A stretch of DNA of 64,000 nt from Deminuibacter soli (GCF_003412455.1 NZ_QTJU01000010.1:62001-126000); one strand, 5' to 3'; numbered from the stretch's first letter, positions 51,441-61,103 are shown. Program-made: numbers and translations. The notes: generated by a model not told the origin, from the sequence alone.

Positions 51441-54183
51441 ATGCCGCTTTCATCTGCTGCAGCAACTTCGCCAGTTGTATGCCTTTGCCCAGCACAGGTT
51501 TAAACAAATCGCCTACACTATTAATGCGCGCAAGCGTATTGCGTATCGTAAATTTTGAAGGCAGTAGTCCCTTCTTCACTTCCAGCCAGTCAAGCGGTGT
51601 ACTCACCGTAGCGCCCGGTTTGGGCCGCAGGGAGTAAGGCGCTGCAATAGTTTGAATGGTGCGGTTCTGCAGGTAATCGAGATAGAGTTTGCCCTTGCGT
51701 TTGGCCGGACTTCTTTCGAGGCTCGTAAAATCCGGTATGCGGTCATGCGTTAGTGTAACAATCAATTGTGCCAGCATCCTGGATTGATCATAACTATACC
51801 TTGCACCCAGCGGAATATAAATATGCATACCCGATGCACCGGATGTTTTGGGATAAGCCGTGATATTAAAATCATCCAGCACCGCCTTTACCGCCAGTGC
51901 CGCAGCAACCACCTGGTCATACGTATTGTTGTCATCCGGGTCAAGGTCAATCACGCACCAGTCGGGGTTATCCGGCTTTTGCACACGGCTGTGCCATGGA
52001 TTCATTTCAATACAGCCCAGGGTGGCAATGTACAACAGGCTGGCTTCATCGGTACATACCAGGAACTGTTTTTCCAGGCCATCCGATTCACTCACATAAG
52101 GGAATGTAGTAATCCAGTCAGGCACCTTGCCCGTTACATCTTTCTGGTAAAAGCTGGGGCCTTCAATGCCATCCGGTGTACGGTTCAGCGATTGCGGCCT
52201 GTTTTTCATGTAAGGCAGCATATAAGGCATCACAGCGCCATAGTAGTTCAGCATGTCCCGCTTGGTAATGCCATCTTTCGGCCAGTACAATTTATCCAGG
52301 TGTTTTACTGCCAGCTCATGTTTGTTTACTTTCAGCACTGTTTCCTTGTTGCTGGCTGCAATCATCTGCGGCATAGCAGCCGCCTTTCGGGATGCAGTAC
52401 GTGTTACAGGCGCTGCTTTGGTGCTGCTGCTTTTAACAGAGGCAGACTTCTTCGCTGCTGCCGTTGGTGCAGCAGCGTTGGTGGTTTTCTTTGTTTTCAC
52501 ATGTAATAGTTTTTCGTTTTTTTCAGTGCGGGCAGTCTTGTCTTCACGCAGGCCCATAAAAATGGGGTGGCGCAGACTTTTATCAGCTGTCCACTCCGTG
52601 TATTTTACTTCGCATACCAGTTTGGGCTTAAGCCAGGTAACCGGCATATTGGTTTTAGGTACCTTTGCTAAAGGAGGTTTGTTTGTAATCAATGGCTGAA
52701 ACAACTGGTACAGGTAAGCAAGGTCTTTATCATTGATACCCGATCCGCTGTGACCTATGTACACCAGCTTGTTGCCTGCATATTTTCCCAGCACCACTGC
52801 ACCAAAATGTTTGCGGCTATTGCGGGGTTTGGTAAACCCGCAAATGATGGCTTCTGTAAATTGTTCATTCTTTACCTTCAGCCAGCTACTGCTGCGCGCA
52901 CCGATATCATAAGTACTATTGCCATCTTTGGCCATCACACCTTCCAGTCCTTTCTCCAATGCTGCTTTAAAAAAGGCTTTACCCTCACCCGTTATATGAT
53001 CGCTGAAACGAATTACCGCATCTTCTTCCGGCAACAGGGATCGCAATATTTCCTTTCGTTCGAGCAAAGGCAGCTGTGTATAATCCCTGCCGTTGTACCA
53101 AAGCACATCAAACACCTGGTACAGCAAATGCGCCTTTGCACCATGTTTCAGGTAGCCCTGCAAAGCCTGGAAATCAGGATTACCGGTATTGTTCACTGCT
53201 ACAATTTCACCATCCAGCACTACGTCGCCGGGAAAAGATTTGAGGGATGCAGTAACAGGCGCGAATTTCTCTGTAAACGACAGGTTATTGCGCGACAGCA
53301 GCTGTACCTTGCCCTTGCGCACATAAGCCACAGCGCGGTACCCATCCCACTTTATTTCATACAGCCAGTCTGCATGGTCAAATGGCTGGTCTACCCGTGT
53401 GGCCAGCATGGGCTTTATTTGTTCCGGGAAAGCAGTGCGGGTTCCTTTTTTGAGTAAGGCTGTAATTGCAGCAGCAGTATTGTGAGGCGCTTTCTTTTTT
53501 AAGGCAGTTACAGCCGGCTGCGTGGCTGCTTTCATTACTGTATTTGCCACTTGTTTGGGAGAAGCCGCTTTTTTGCGGTTGCTTGTCCACAGGTGTTGTG
53601 GTGACTTTGCCACTCCGGCAAGATTTTTACCGCTCAGTACCGATTTATCTTTAAGGGTTATATCATCCGTTGTCGCATACTTATCCTGCAGCTTCATCAG
53701 CAGCCAGGCATTTTCGCCCCTGCCGCCAGACTTCACCAGGGCAAAGCTGCCTTTCAGTTTATGACCATGCAGTACAAATTTTAGTCTGCCTGCATTCAGC
53801 TCCTGCAGCAATAGTTTTTCCTGCGCTTTTTTGGTGCCGGTCTTTTTATCAGGTGTAGGCTCATAAGTGCCTTCATCCCACACAATCACCGTACCTGCAC
53901 CGTAATTGCCTTCCGGTATTACGCCTTCAAAATCACGGTAGTCGTAAGGATGGTCTTCCACCATCATAGCCAGTCTTTTTACATCAGGGTCTGTCGACGG
54001 CCCTTTAGGTACAGCCCAGCTTTTCAGCACACCTTCCATCTCCAGCCTGAAATCATAATGCAGGTGCGAGGCAGCATGTTGCTGAATCACAAACCGCAAT
54101 CCCGTTTCCTGCCTGTTCACACGCCCCTTCGGCTCCGGCGTAGCCTTAAAACTGCGTTTCTGATGATACCTGGTTAAACTCAT
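51436..54183 (-). CDS. ligD: DNA ligase D (PE-ligase-polymerase)
   Basis: 915 residues from the ATG at 54183 (MSLTRYHQKRSF); an ATG two codons upstream is also possible. Domain order as in Pseudomonas LigD: N-terminal 3'-phosphoesterase (about 30-150; HLHYDFRLEMEGVLKSWAVP), ATP-dependent ligase (about 255-560; catalytic Lys in EIKWDGYRA), a Lys/Ala/Thr-rich linker (about 575-625), then the primase-type polymerase (about 640-910; WCVIDLDPDD with its metal-binding Asp residues). Works with Ku in non-homologous end joining. No ku gene is in the window. The 3' repeat overlaps its stop. Confidence 0.95.
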   Translation of the reverse strand: MSLTRYHQKRSFKATPEPKGRVNRQETGLRFVIQQHAASHLHYDFRLEMEGVLKSWAVPKGPSTDPDVKRLAMMVEDHPYDYRDFEGVIPEGNYGAGTVIVWDEGTYEPTPDKKTGTKKAQEKLLLQELNAGRLKFVLHGHKLKGSFALVKSGGRGENAWLLMKLQDKYATTDDITLKDKSVLSGKNLAGVAKSPQHLWTSNRKKAASPKQVANTVMKAATQPAVTALKKKAPHNTAAAITALLKKGTRTAFPEQIKPMLATRVDQPFDHADWLYEIKWDGYRAVAYVRKGKVQLLSRNNLSFTEKFAPVTASLKSFPGDVVLDGEIVAVNNTGNPDFQALQGYLKHGAKAHLLYQVFDVLWYNGRDYTQLPLLERKEILRSLLPEEDAVIRFSDHITGEGKAFFKAALEKGLEGVMAKDGNSTYDIGARSSSWLKVKNEQFTEAIICGFTKPRNSRKHFGAVVLGKYAGNKLVYIGHSGSGINDKDLAYLYQLFQPLITNKPPLAKVPKTNMPVTWLKPKLVCEVKYTEWTADKSLRHPIFMGLREDKTARTEKNEKLLHVKTKKTTNAAAPTAAAKKSASVKSSSTKAAPVTRTASRKAAAMPQMIAASNKETVLKVNKHELAVKHLDKLYWPKDGITKRDMLNYYGAVMPYMLPYMKNRPQSLNRTPDGIEGPSFYQKDVTGKVPDWITTFPYVSESDGLEKQFLVCTDEASLLYIATLGCIEMNPWHSRVQKPDNPDWCVIDLDPDDNNTYDQVVAAALAVKAVLDDFNITAYPKTSGASGMHIYIPLGARYSYDQSRMLAQLIVTLTHDRIPDFTSLERSPAKRKGKLYLDYLQNRTIQTIAAPYSLRPKPGATVSTPLDWLEVKKGLLPSKFTIRNTLARINSVGDLFKPVLGKGIQLAKLLQQMKAAS

Positions 54184-54247
54184 GTCCATTACCACGCAAA
54201 GAATGTGCTAGCCCAGCACAAACAGCGCAATCACCAGGAGAGCCAAA

Positions 54248-54735
54248 GTTCAAAAAGTTCATGCGTTCAAAAGTTCAAACCCCAACTTTACACATTGAAC
54301 AATTGAACATCTGAACCCCTGGAGAGCCAGGTTCAAAAAAGTTCATACGTTCAAAAGTTCAAGGCTCAACTTTACACACTGAACAATTGAACATCTGAAT
54401 CCCTGGAGAGCCAGGTTCAAAAAAGTTCATACGTTCAAAAGTTCAAGGCTCAACTTTACACATTGAACAATTGAACATTTGAACCCCTGGAGAGCCAGGT
54501 TCAAAAAAGTTCATACGTTCAAAAGTTCAAGGCTCAACTTTACACATTGAACATTTGAACATTTGAACCCCTGGAGAGCCAGGTTCAAAAAAGTTCATAC
54601 GTTCAAAAGTTCAAGCCTCAACTTTACACATTGAACAATTGAACATCTGAACCCCTGGAGAGCCAGGTTCAAAAAAGTTCATACGTTCAAAAGTTCAAGG
54701 CTCAACTTTACACATTGAACAATTGAACAATTGAA
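54248..54735. repeat. 84-bp minisatellite, six units, between ligD and tetR
   Basis: Units start at 54248, 54331, 54415, 54499, 54583 and 54667; the first is 83 bp (one A fewer) and the next four are exactly 84 bp, with very few substitutions. Each unit has GTTCAAAAAAGTTCATACG, AACTTTACACATTGAAC and ends CCCCTGGAGAGCCAG. The sixth loses the pattern after TTGAAC words and degenerates to 54797. It occupies nearly all of the space upstream of ligD. Confidence 0.92.
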
Positions 54736-54797
54736 CTATTGAACCATTGAACTATTGAAGTTCAAGCCTCAACGTTAAACATTAAACTTTCAAACAA

Positions 54798-55436
54798 TCA
54801 AACATTCAAACTTCCCTCACCCATCTCCAGCATCGCCTTCACCCAGCGCGCAATCCATGCCTTGCGTTCGAGCACCTGGTTGTGAAAGCTCACCTTTTCT
54901 TCTCCCTGCACCAGGAAAATATAGTTCGTGGCAAATGGGAAAATGGTGAGTGCGTATACGTTCAGGATAAATTGTGTTGGCTCCATGTGTGCATACAGCG
55001 GGTTGCGGGCCATGGCTTCGGTCAGCTGCTGCATAAAATAGGTTTGTTTAATGGCCTGGCTCAAACTTAACCGGTGCAGCAGCGAGGGGTTATGCCGTAT
55101 TTCATTCACCAGGAAAAGGTACAAACCCGGTTCTTCCAGCATCAGGTCAATATAATTGCTCGCAAAAGCAGTAATCTTATCTTCCAGCGAAGTGGCGCGA
55201 TCGTCGAGGTTCTCCTTCAGGCCGGCAATAAAACTCGCAAAACTCTCCACCATCACCGTTTCAAACAGGTTTTCCTTGCTGCGGAAATAGTAATTCAGCA
55301 TCGACAGGTTGATATTGGCCTCACCGGCAATATCCCGGGTGCGGGTGGCCGCATATCCCTTTTCTATAAATATGCGCCGGGCGGCGCGTTTGATTTTTTC
55401 TTCGGTATTGGCTTCAGTCATCGGCTTTGTAGGCAT
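54798..55436 (-). CDS. TetR/AcrR family transcription regulator
   Basis: About 212 residues from the ATG at 55436 (MPTKPMTEANTEEKIK). Helix-turn-helix at about 10-55: RRIFIEKGYAATRTRDIAGE and NINLSMLNYYFRSKENLFE. The rest is the helical ligand-binding and dimer domain. Divergent from a second TetR gene whose DNA-binding part is very similar (NLAMINYYFGSKEKLFE), with a shared 312-bp spacer. May read the same or a related operator. Confidence 0.88.
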   Translation of the reverse strand: MPTKPMTEANTEEKIKRAARRIFIEKGYAATRTRDIAGEANINLSMLNYYFRSKENLFETVMVESFASFIAGLKENLDDRATSLEDKITAFASNYIDLMLEEPGLYLFLVNEIRHNPSLLHRLSLSQAIKQTYFMQQLTEAMARNPLYAHMEPTQFILNVYALTIFPFATNYIFLVQGEEKVSFHNQVLERKAWIARWVKAMLEMGEGSLNV

Positions 55437-55748
55437 GGGTGTACAGTTAAATGCAAAATAGCAACATTGCGGCATTTATCCTTCCCGGCACCAGCCACAC
55501 CAACATCGTCAGGCCACCTCGACCGGCCGGGTAAGCTTTCCCTGTAGGTAGCGTACGCTTGCCATAGCGCACAATTGTTCAACTGGCACCCTTTCTGTCC
55601 GCAGGTTGAAAAAAAATCTTTCCAAATAAGAAATTAAAAATCAATCAATTGACATAATCCGCCCTTTTAGCTAGCCAAATTAATCAAACAATCATTTGAT
55701 TGATTCAAACGTTTGTTTAACTTTGCGACGTCATCAATCTATTTCACC
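55437..55748. other. Divergent regulatory region between two tetR genes
   Basis: About 310 bp. Promoter and inverted repeats for the efflux operon lie at 55685-55725 (described separately); the leftward tetR promoter was not recognised. Confidence 0.6.
55687..55725 (+). promoter_or_regulatory. Efflux operon promoter overlapped by TetR-type operators
   Basis: TTTG (55695-55698) and TAACTTTG (55718-55725), 19 bp apart, fit the Bacteroidota -33/-7 promoter. Three inverted repeats overlap it: CAATCA-TT-TGATTG (55689-55702), TTTGA-TTGAT-TCAAA (55695-55709) and the perfect palindrome CAAACGTTTG (55706-55715). A bound repressor here would block RNA polymerase. Confidence 0.75.
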
Positions 55749-56366
55749 ATGCATACGGATAAGCGGGAGATCATTATAGATGCAGCCATCGAGCTTTTTG
55801 CCATAAAAGGTTTTGAAGGCAGCTCTATCCGTGAAATAGCCCAGTCTGCCGGCGTTAACCTGGCTATGATTAACTACTATTTCGGGTCGAAGGAAAAGCT
55901 GTTTGAACAGATCATTTTGCACAAGGCCCATACTATCCGCTCTTCGATAGATGAAATATTGAACAACGTCCTGCTCAGTCACCGGGATAAGCTGGAACAG
56001 CTGCTGTATATGCACGTGGAAAGACTGTTTGCCAACCGTCATTTTCACCGCGTAATTCACCAGGAGCTGATGCTCAGCAAACGCACACACCTCCAGGATA
56101 TGATCGTGAGCAGCCTCGCTCCCAACAGCCTGGCCGTGAAAAACCTGATCAGGGAGGGCATTCAGAAAGGGGATTTTAAAGACGCAGATGTAGACCTGCT
56201 GGTGGCCACTTTCTTCGGCACCGTGAACTACCTCGTTTCTTCCCGCAGGTTCTGCAACCGCATGTTAAACCGCGACGACGCTTACATACCATATGAAGAT
56301 GAACAGTTCAGGCACCGTGTAAAAGCGCACCTGCGTGCCATGGTGCAAACCAATTTGATCAAATAA
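55749..56366 (+). CDS. TetR/AcrR family regulator of the efflux operon
   Basis: 205 residues from the ATG at 55749 (MHTDKREIIIDAAIELFA). Helix-turn-helix at about 5-50: KGFEGSSIREIAQSAGVNLA and MINYYFGSKEKLFEQ. First gene of the tetR-emrA-emrB-tolC operon (26 bp to the next gene). The operators in front of it suggest that it represses its own operon and is released by a pump substrate. Confidence 0.9.
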   Translation: MHTDKREIIIDAAIELFAIKGFEGSSIREIAQSAGVNLAMINYYFGSKEKLFEQIILHKAHTIRSSIDEILNNVLLSHRDKLEQLLYMHVERLFANRHFHRVIHQELMLSKRTHLQDMIVSSLAPNSLAVKNLIREGIQKGDFKDADVDLLVATFFGTVNYLVSSRRFCNRMLNRDDAYIPYEDEQFRHRVKAHLRAMVQTNLIK

Positions 56367-56392
56367 AAAGTACACACATACAAATACGCGTT

Positions 56393-57451
56393 ATGGAAGC
56401 GAATCAACATCATCAACACGAAGCAAAGAAAAAGAAATCACCGGTTAGACTGGCAGTGATCGCTGTTCTGGTTATTGCAGGCGGCTTCTACGGATTCAAG
56501 AAAATTTCCTTCGCACTGGCCCACGAATCAACAGACAATGCGCAGGTTGAAACACAGTTAACCCCTGTATTACCCAGGGTATCGGGCTATGTAAAAACCA
56601 TTGCAGTGAATGACTACGACAGTGTAAAAGCCGGCCAGTTGCTGGTTGAGCTGGACACCGACGAACTGCAAACACAATTGCTGCAGATGGAAGCAGACGT
56701 TAAAGCTTCTGAAGCAGACATTGCCAACGCAAAAGCATCGCTCAACAGCACCATGGTTTCACTGGGTGTTAACCACGGCGATATTGACCTTAATAAGGTA
56801 AAAGCACAACAGGCGCTGGAAGATTACAACCGTAACAAAAACCTGTTTGCAGACCAGGCGATCACCAAAAAACAACTCGATGACAGCCGTTTTGCGTACG
56901 AAAAGGCACAACAGGAAGTAAGCAACAGCCAAACCGGGCTTGGCAGCGCCGAAAGCCGCATCTCTGTTATCAAAGCCAGCATCACCAAGGCAGAAGCCGC
57001 ACTGGATGCGAAAAAAGCAACCATTGAACAGCAGAAGCTCAAAATATCCTACTCTAAAATTTATGCGCCTGCTGCCGGTAAAATAGGCAAAAGAAACATT
57101 ACCGCAGGCCAGTTTGTACAGGCAGGCACTCCCCTGTTTTCTATTGTAAACGATACTACCTACTGGGTGGTAGCTAACTTCAAGGAAACACAGATCAAGA
57201 AATTTCATGAAGGCATGGAAGTAGATATGGAACTGGATGCTTACCCCGGTCAGCCTATTGCCGGTACCATTACCAGCCTTAGTGAAGCAACAGGAGCAAG
57301 ATTCTCTTTATTACCTCCCGATAACGCCAGCGGCAATTTTGTAAAAGTAACCCAGCGTGTACCCGTTAAGATTGCGATCAAGGATATAGAACAATACCGC
57401 CGCATACTGCGCGCAGGTTTAAGCGTGGACGTGAATGTACCGATAAACTAA
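56393..57451 (+). CDS. HlyD/EmrA-type periplasmic adaptor
   Basis: 352 residues. Inner-membrane helix at about 17-36, then a first lipoyl half (DNAQVETQLTPVLPRVSGYV, about 51-70), a long helical hairpin (about 90-205, Gln/Ala/Lys-rich, KKQLDDSRFAYEKAQQEV), the second lipoyl half (KIYAPAAGKIGKRNITAGQF) and a beta-barrel (WVVANFKETQIKKFHEG). Links an MFS pump to an outer-membrane channel. Followed by the pump gene at 4 bp, so translation is likely coupled. Confidence 0.92.
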   Translation: MEANQHHQHEAKKKKSPVRLAVIAVLVIAGGFYGFKKISFALAHESTDNAQVETQLTPVLPRVSGYVKTIAVNDYDSVKAGQLLVELDTDELQTQLLQMEADVKASEADIANAKASLNSTMVSLGVNHGDIDLNKVKAQQALEDYNRNKNLFADQAITKKQLDDSRFAYEKAQQEVSNSQTGLGSAESRISVIKASITKAEAALDAKKATIEQQKLKISYSKIYAPAAGKIGKRNITAGQFVQAGTPLFSIVNDTTYWVVANFKETQIKKFHEGMEVDMELDAYPGQPIAGTITSLSEATGARFSLLPPDNASGNFVKVTQRVPVKIAIKDIEQYRRILRAGLSVDVNVPIN

Positions 57452-57455
57452 AGAT

Positions 57456-59036
57456 ATGTCAGTTAAAGGATTTGCTAGAGCAATCATCGTGGTTACCACG
57501 GTTACTGCGGCTATCATGGAACTGATTGACACGTCGATTGTGAACGTGGCGATCAGTGACATGGCCGGCGGACTGGGGGTTAGCATTGATGATATCAGCT
57601 GGGTGATTACGTCTTACGGCATTGCCAACGTAATCATCATCCCGCTTACCGGGTTTATGGCTGAGTTATTTGGACGAAAAAATTATTACATAGCCTCCAT
57701 GATCTTGTTTACAGTGACCTCGTACATGTGTGCACAGTCAACAGGGCTGGTTGAAATTATTATCTGGCGCTTTATGCAGGGTTTGGGCGGCGGTGCGTTG
57801 CTGAGTACATCGCAGGGCATTTTGTTCGATGCATTTGAACCCGAAGAGCGCCCCATTGCATCCGGTTTGTTTGGTATGGGTGTGGTACTTGGCCCAACGC
57901 TGGGGCCCACATTGGGTGGTTACCTCATCGAGCACTCCAGCTGGCCTTCCATCTTCCTCATCAACATTCCCATCGGTATTATCGCCACTATCCTGGCTTA
58001 CGCCTACGTGCCTAAAAAACCGAACGAGGGTAAAAACAGGAAGAATGTACACATCGATTATACAGGCATCTTACTGCTCATGGCCGGCATCGGGTGTTTG
58101 CAGTATGTACTGGAACGCGGTGAAACAGAAGACTGGTTTGCCAGTACCAATATCCGCATCTGCAGTGCCATTGCCGTAGTGGGCGTTATCCTGTTTATAC
58201 TGTGGGAGCTGAAGCAGAAGAACCCGGCTGTAAAAATAAGTGTATTGGGTAACCGCAACCTTGCTACCACGGCCACCTTCACCTTCATCGCAGGTATCGG
58301 GTTAAATACTTCGGTGTTTGTATACCCGCTGCTGGCACAAAGAGTACTGGGCTTTACGGCCTACGAAACAGGCGTATCGCTGCTTCCACCAAGTTTAATC
58401 ACCATTGTATTAATGCCGGTGATGGGTAAAATATTGGCCAAAGGCGTATCGCCCATTCCGTTTGTGGTCATCGGCTTTCTCATGTTTGGTTTGTACCAGT
58501 ACCAGTCTTCACTGGTAAGTCCCGATGTAGGCAAATGGGATTTCTTCATCCCGCTTTGTATACGCTCTATCGGTATTTCGTGCATGATGCTGCCGCTGAC
58601 CAACCAGGCAGTAGCAGGCTTGCAGCCAAAGGATTACGGTTCGGGTATTGCGCTCAACAACATGCTGCGGCAGCTGGGTGGTGCCGTAGGCATTGCACTC
58701 GCCAACATTTATGTACGCCAGCAATACTTCCAGCACCGTAACGACCTGGTAGGCGCTGTTCCCGCTAATTCAACCAAACTGATAGACCAGGTGAACACGC
58801 TTTCCAAAGGCTTGGCCGCCAAAACTGGCGACCTCGTAACTGCCACCCACCAGGCCTATGGTATTATCGATGCTAAAATAGAAACACAATCATACTACCT
58901 GGCTTACATGGATACATTCAGGCTTATCGCGATTTTCTTTATCGCAGCATTGCCCTTTGTATTCCTGTTAAAGGTGAAGAAAAAAAGCAAGGCAGAACTG
59001 GCAGCCGAAAAAGAAGCCATGGCCGAGGCGCATTAA
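57456..59036 (+). CDS. DHA2 family MFS drug efflux transporter (EmrB-like)
   Basis: 526 residues, 14 membrane helices. Motif D1/C-like landmarks: LIDTSIVNVAISDMAGGLGV (about 22-41), WVITSYGIANVIIIPLTGF, GRKNYYIASMILF and the second-half LGPTLGPTLGGYLIEHSSW. This is the EmrB/QacA-type proton-drug antiporter of the DHA2 group. With the adaptor before it and the TolC-family protein after it, it forms a tripartite pump that spans both membranes. Its substrates are not known. Confidence 0.93.
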   Translation: MSVKGFARAIIVVTTVTAAIMELIDTSIVNVAISDMAGGLGVSIDDISWVITSYGIANVIIIPLTGFMAELFGRKNYYIASMILFTVTSYMCAQSTGLVEIIIWRFMQGLGGGALLSTSQGILFDAFEPEERPIASGLFGMGVVLGPTLGPTLGGYLIEHSSWPSIFLINIPIGIIATILAYAYVPKKPNEGKNRKNVHIDYTGILLLMAGIGCLQYVLERGETEDWFASTNIRICSAIAVVGVILFILWELKQKNPAVKISVLGNRNLATTATFTFIAGIGLNTSVFVYPLLAQRVLGFTAYETGVSLLPPSLITIVLMPVMGKILAKGVSPIPFVVIGFLMFGLYQYQSSLVSPDVGKWDFFIPLCIRSIGISCMMLPLTNQAVAGLQPKDYGSGIALNNMLRQLGGAVGIALANIYVRQQYFQHRNDLVGAVPANSTKLIDQVNTLSKGLAAKTGDLVTATHQAYGIIDAKIETQSYYLAYMDTFRLIAIFFIAALPFVFLLKVKKKSKAELAAEKEAMAEAH

Positions 59037-59092
59037 TACCCGTTACGCCTGGCAGCAGGTACACAGGTTTTGATTATTAGAAAAGATAAACA

Positions 59093-60388
59093 ATGAAAAA
59101 GTTACTGATACTCTCCACCGCTGTTTTACTCGCACATGCCGGCTTTGCGCAGGTACAGGTGAACAGCGAACTGAAAGGACTGATTAACCAGTCGTTCGGT
59201 TATTTCCCCAAACTGAAGGAAGCTGAAAACAGCGTCACCACTGCATCGCAGAAGGTTGATATTGCAGGTATACGTGTGCCTGAAATCACTGCAGATGCCG
59301 GTTACAATTATGTAAAACCGAAAATCGTACTGCCCTTCCCCATCGGCCCCAATGGCGAGCTGGAAGATTTCCAGTTTGCACCGGTGCATAACGTAGATGC
59401 AAGCGTAAACGCCAGTTACCAGCTGGTTGATTTCGGCCGCATTAAAATGAATGTAGAGAAAGCAAAGACCGATCTGCAGTATGCAAAAGACAATGTAGCC
59501 TATGCACGCACACAGCTGGCATACCAGGTATCGAACATTTACTACAACCTGGTTTATTTCCAGAAAGCCATCAGCATACAGGACAGCGTGCTGAACTTTT
59601 TAAACGAGAACAAACGCGTGGTAGAAAGCAAGCTGAAAAACGGTGATGCCATTAAAATTGACCTGCTGAACATACAGGCCAACATTGATGCAGAGCAGAA
59701 CACCAAAATAACCCTGCAAAACCAGCTGCAGAAACAGTTTAACCTGTTAAGTTATACCACCGGCATACAACAGAGCAGCGGCAGCGCATTTGACTTCGAT
59801 ATTGCACAGCGCGATGCAGCCGCAGCCCTTACACAGGCGCAAACACAGAACCTGGAATTTACCCTGGCCAATGATAAAATTAAACAGGCCGAAAGTGATG
59901 TAAACGTGGCCAAACTGGGCGATAAACCCACCATTAACCTGAACGCCAGCAGCGGCTGGAAAAACGGGTACGTGCCTGAAGTAAACAATATCCGCTTCAA
60001 TTATGCGGCAGGCATCAGCCTGAACATTCCTATTTACAATGGCGGTAAAAAGAACAAGCAGGTAAAACTGGCGCAGAATATTGTAAGGCAAAACCAGCTG
60101 GCCGTTGAAACACTGAACAACACCACGCATAAAGACATTATGCAGGCCCTCACCGATATTCACACCAACGAACAGAGCATTGAACATACATACACCCAGA
60201 TAGAACAAACACGCGCAGCAGAACAAATTGCGGCCAGCCGCTTTTTGAACGGTGCAGGCACCAACCTGGACCTCACCAATGCAAGCGCCAACTTTCAGCG
60301 GGCTTTATTAACACAGCTGCAGTACCAATACCAGCTGTGTATGGCTAAGATTGAACTGGCGAGATTAATGGGCTACCAGTATTGGTAA
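59093..60388 (+). CDS. TolC family outer-membrane efflux channel
   Basis: 431 residues with signal peptide (1-19, cut after GFA). Two homologous outer-membrane-efflux repeats with long amphipathic helices (about 30-225 and 235-430): NSVTTASQKVDIAGIRVPE, VSNIYYNLVYFQKAISIQDS, and ARLMGYQYW at the end. Lies 56 bp after the pump gene. Completes the tripartite efflux operon. Confidence 0.92.
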   Translation: MKKLLILSTAVLLAHAGFAQVQVNSELKGLINQSFGYFPKLKEAENSVTTASQKVDIAGIRVPEITADAGYNYVKPKIVLPFPIGPNGELEDFQFAPVHNVDASVNASYQLVDFGRIKMNVEKAKTDLQYAKDNVAYARTQLAYQVSNIYYNLVYFQKAISIQDSVLNFLNENKRVVESKLKNGDAIKIDLLNIQANIDAEQNTKITLQNQLQKQFNLLSYTTGIQQSSGSAFDFDIAQRDAAAALTQAQTQNLEFTLANDKIKQAESDVNVAKLGDKPTINLNASSGWKNGYVPEVNNIRFNYAAGISLNIPIYNGGKKNKQVKLAQNIVRQNQLAVETLNNTTHKDIMQALTDIHTNEQSIEHTYTQIEQTRAAEQIAASRFLNGAGTNLDLTNASANFQRALLTQLQYQYQLCMAKIELARLMGYQYW

Positions 60389-60593
60389 TCAGCATCGGCC
60401 GGACAAATACGACAGACAGGAGATGATTCAAGGGACACGGGGTGCTGAAAGGCGCCCCGTTGTTGTTTTACTACAGCAGAAATCGCCTGAATTGGGGAAA
60501 ATTGCCACATACGAAGCCTGGTTTACATTGATAAAATTGTGGACTATTGTTTGTATCCAGAAAGGAAAGAATTGTGTAACAATACCAGCAAGC

Positions 60594-61067
60594 ATGCCGA
60601 TTAAAATAGTTGTAGTAGAAGATGATATTGATGACCGTTTGTTTATCAGCGGTGCATTGGAAGAAACCGGGGAAATTGATATTGTGGGTTTTGCGGAAAA
60701 CTTCGATGAGTTAGCCGATATACTGAACCACCAGCGCACCCTGCCCGACGGTATTTTATGCGATATACGCCTGCCGGGAAGCACAGGCTGGGAAATGAGC
60801 GAAAAATGCAAACACATTCCCGCTTTTGAGCAGGTACCCTTTGTATTGATGTCTGGCACTATGCCCAGTTATTATAAAACAGAAGCCGCTGCACCCAATA
60901 TTGCAGCCTATATTGTAAAACCTTCCCTGTTGCAGGAATACAGGCAGTTTAAACAGCAGATACTGGATGCCATCCAGCAGTACAAAATGGCCCGCAGCAC
61001 AGGCTGGCGCAACTGGGCTCCCCGTTTGTTCAACGGCAGGCAGCACAATAATTTCCAGGATATATAA
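60594..61067 (+). CDS. Stand-alone response regulator receiver protein
   Basis: 157 residues from the ATG at 60594 (MPIKIVVVEDDIDDRLFISG); the longer upstream frame has no family match. CheY fold: acid pair EDD at about 9-11, phospho-acceptor Asp in LCDIRLPGS (about 60), Thr in LMSGTMPS (about 89), and Lys in YIVKPS (about 107). A short basic tail follows, with no output domain, so it works through protein contacts. This is the Rcp1/CheY-like single-domain type. No histidine kinase is nearby. Confidence 0.88.
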   Translation: MPIKIVVVEDDIDDRLFISGALEETGEIDIVGFAENFDELADILNHQRTLPDGILCDIRLPGSTGWEMSEKCKHIPAFEQVPFVLMSGTMPSYYKTEAAAPNIAAYIVKPSLLQEYRQFKQQILDAIQQYKMARSTGWRNWAPRLFNGRQHNNFQDI

Positions 61068-61103
61068 TATTTCAATTTCAACGCACGCATTTGCGAATGG
61101 CGT

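Noticed and set aside
54248-54735. CRISPR array
   Set aside because: The 84-bp units are contiguous and nearly identical throughout, with no variable spacers, and no cas genes are in the window.
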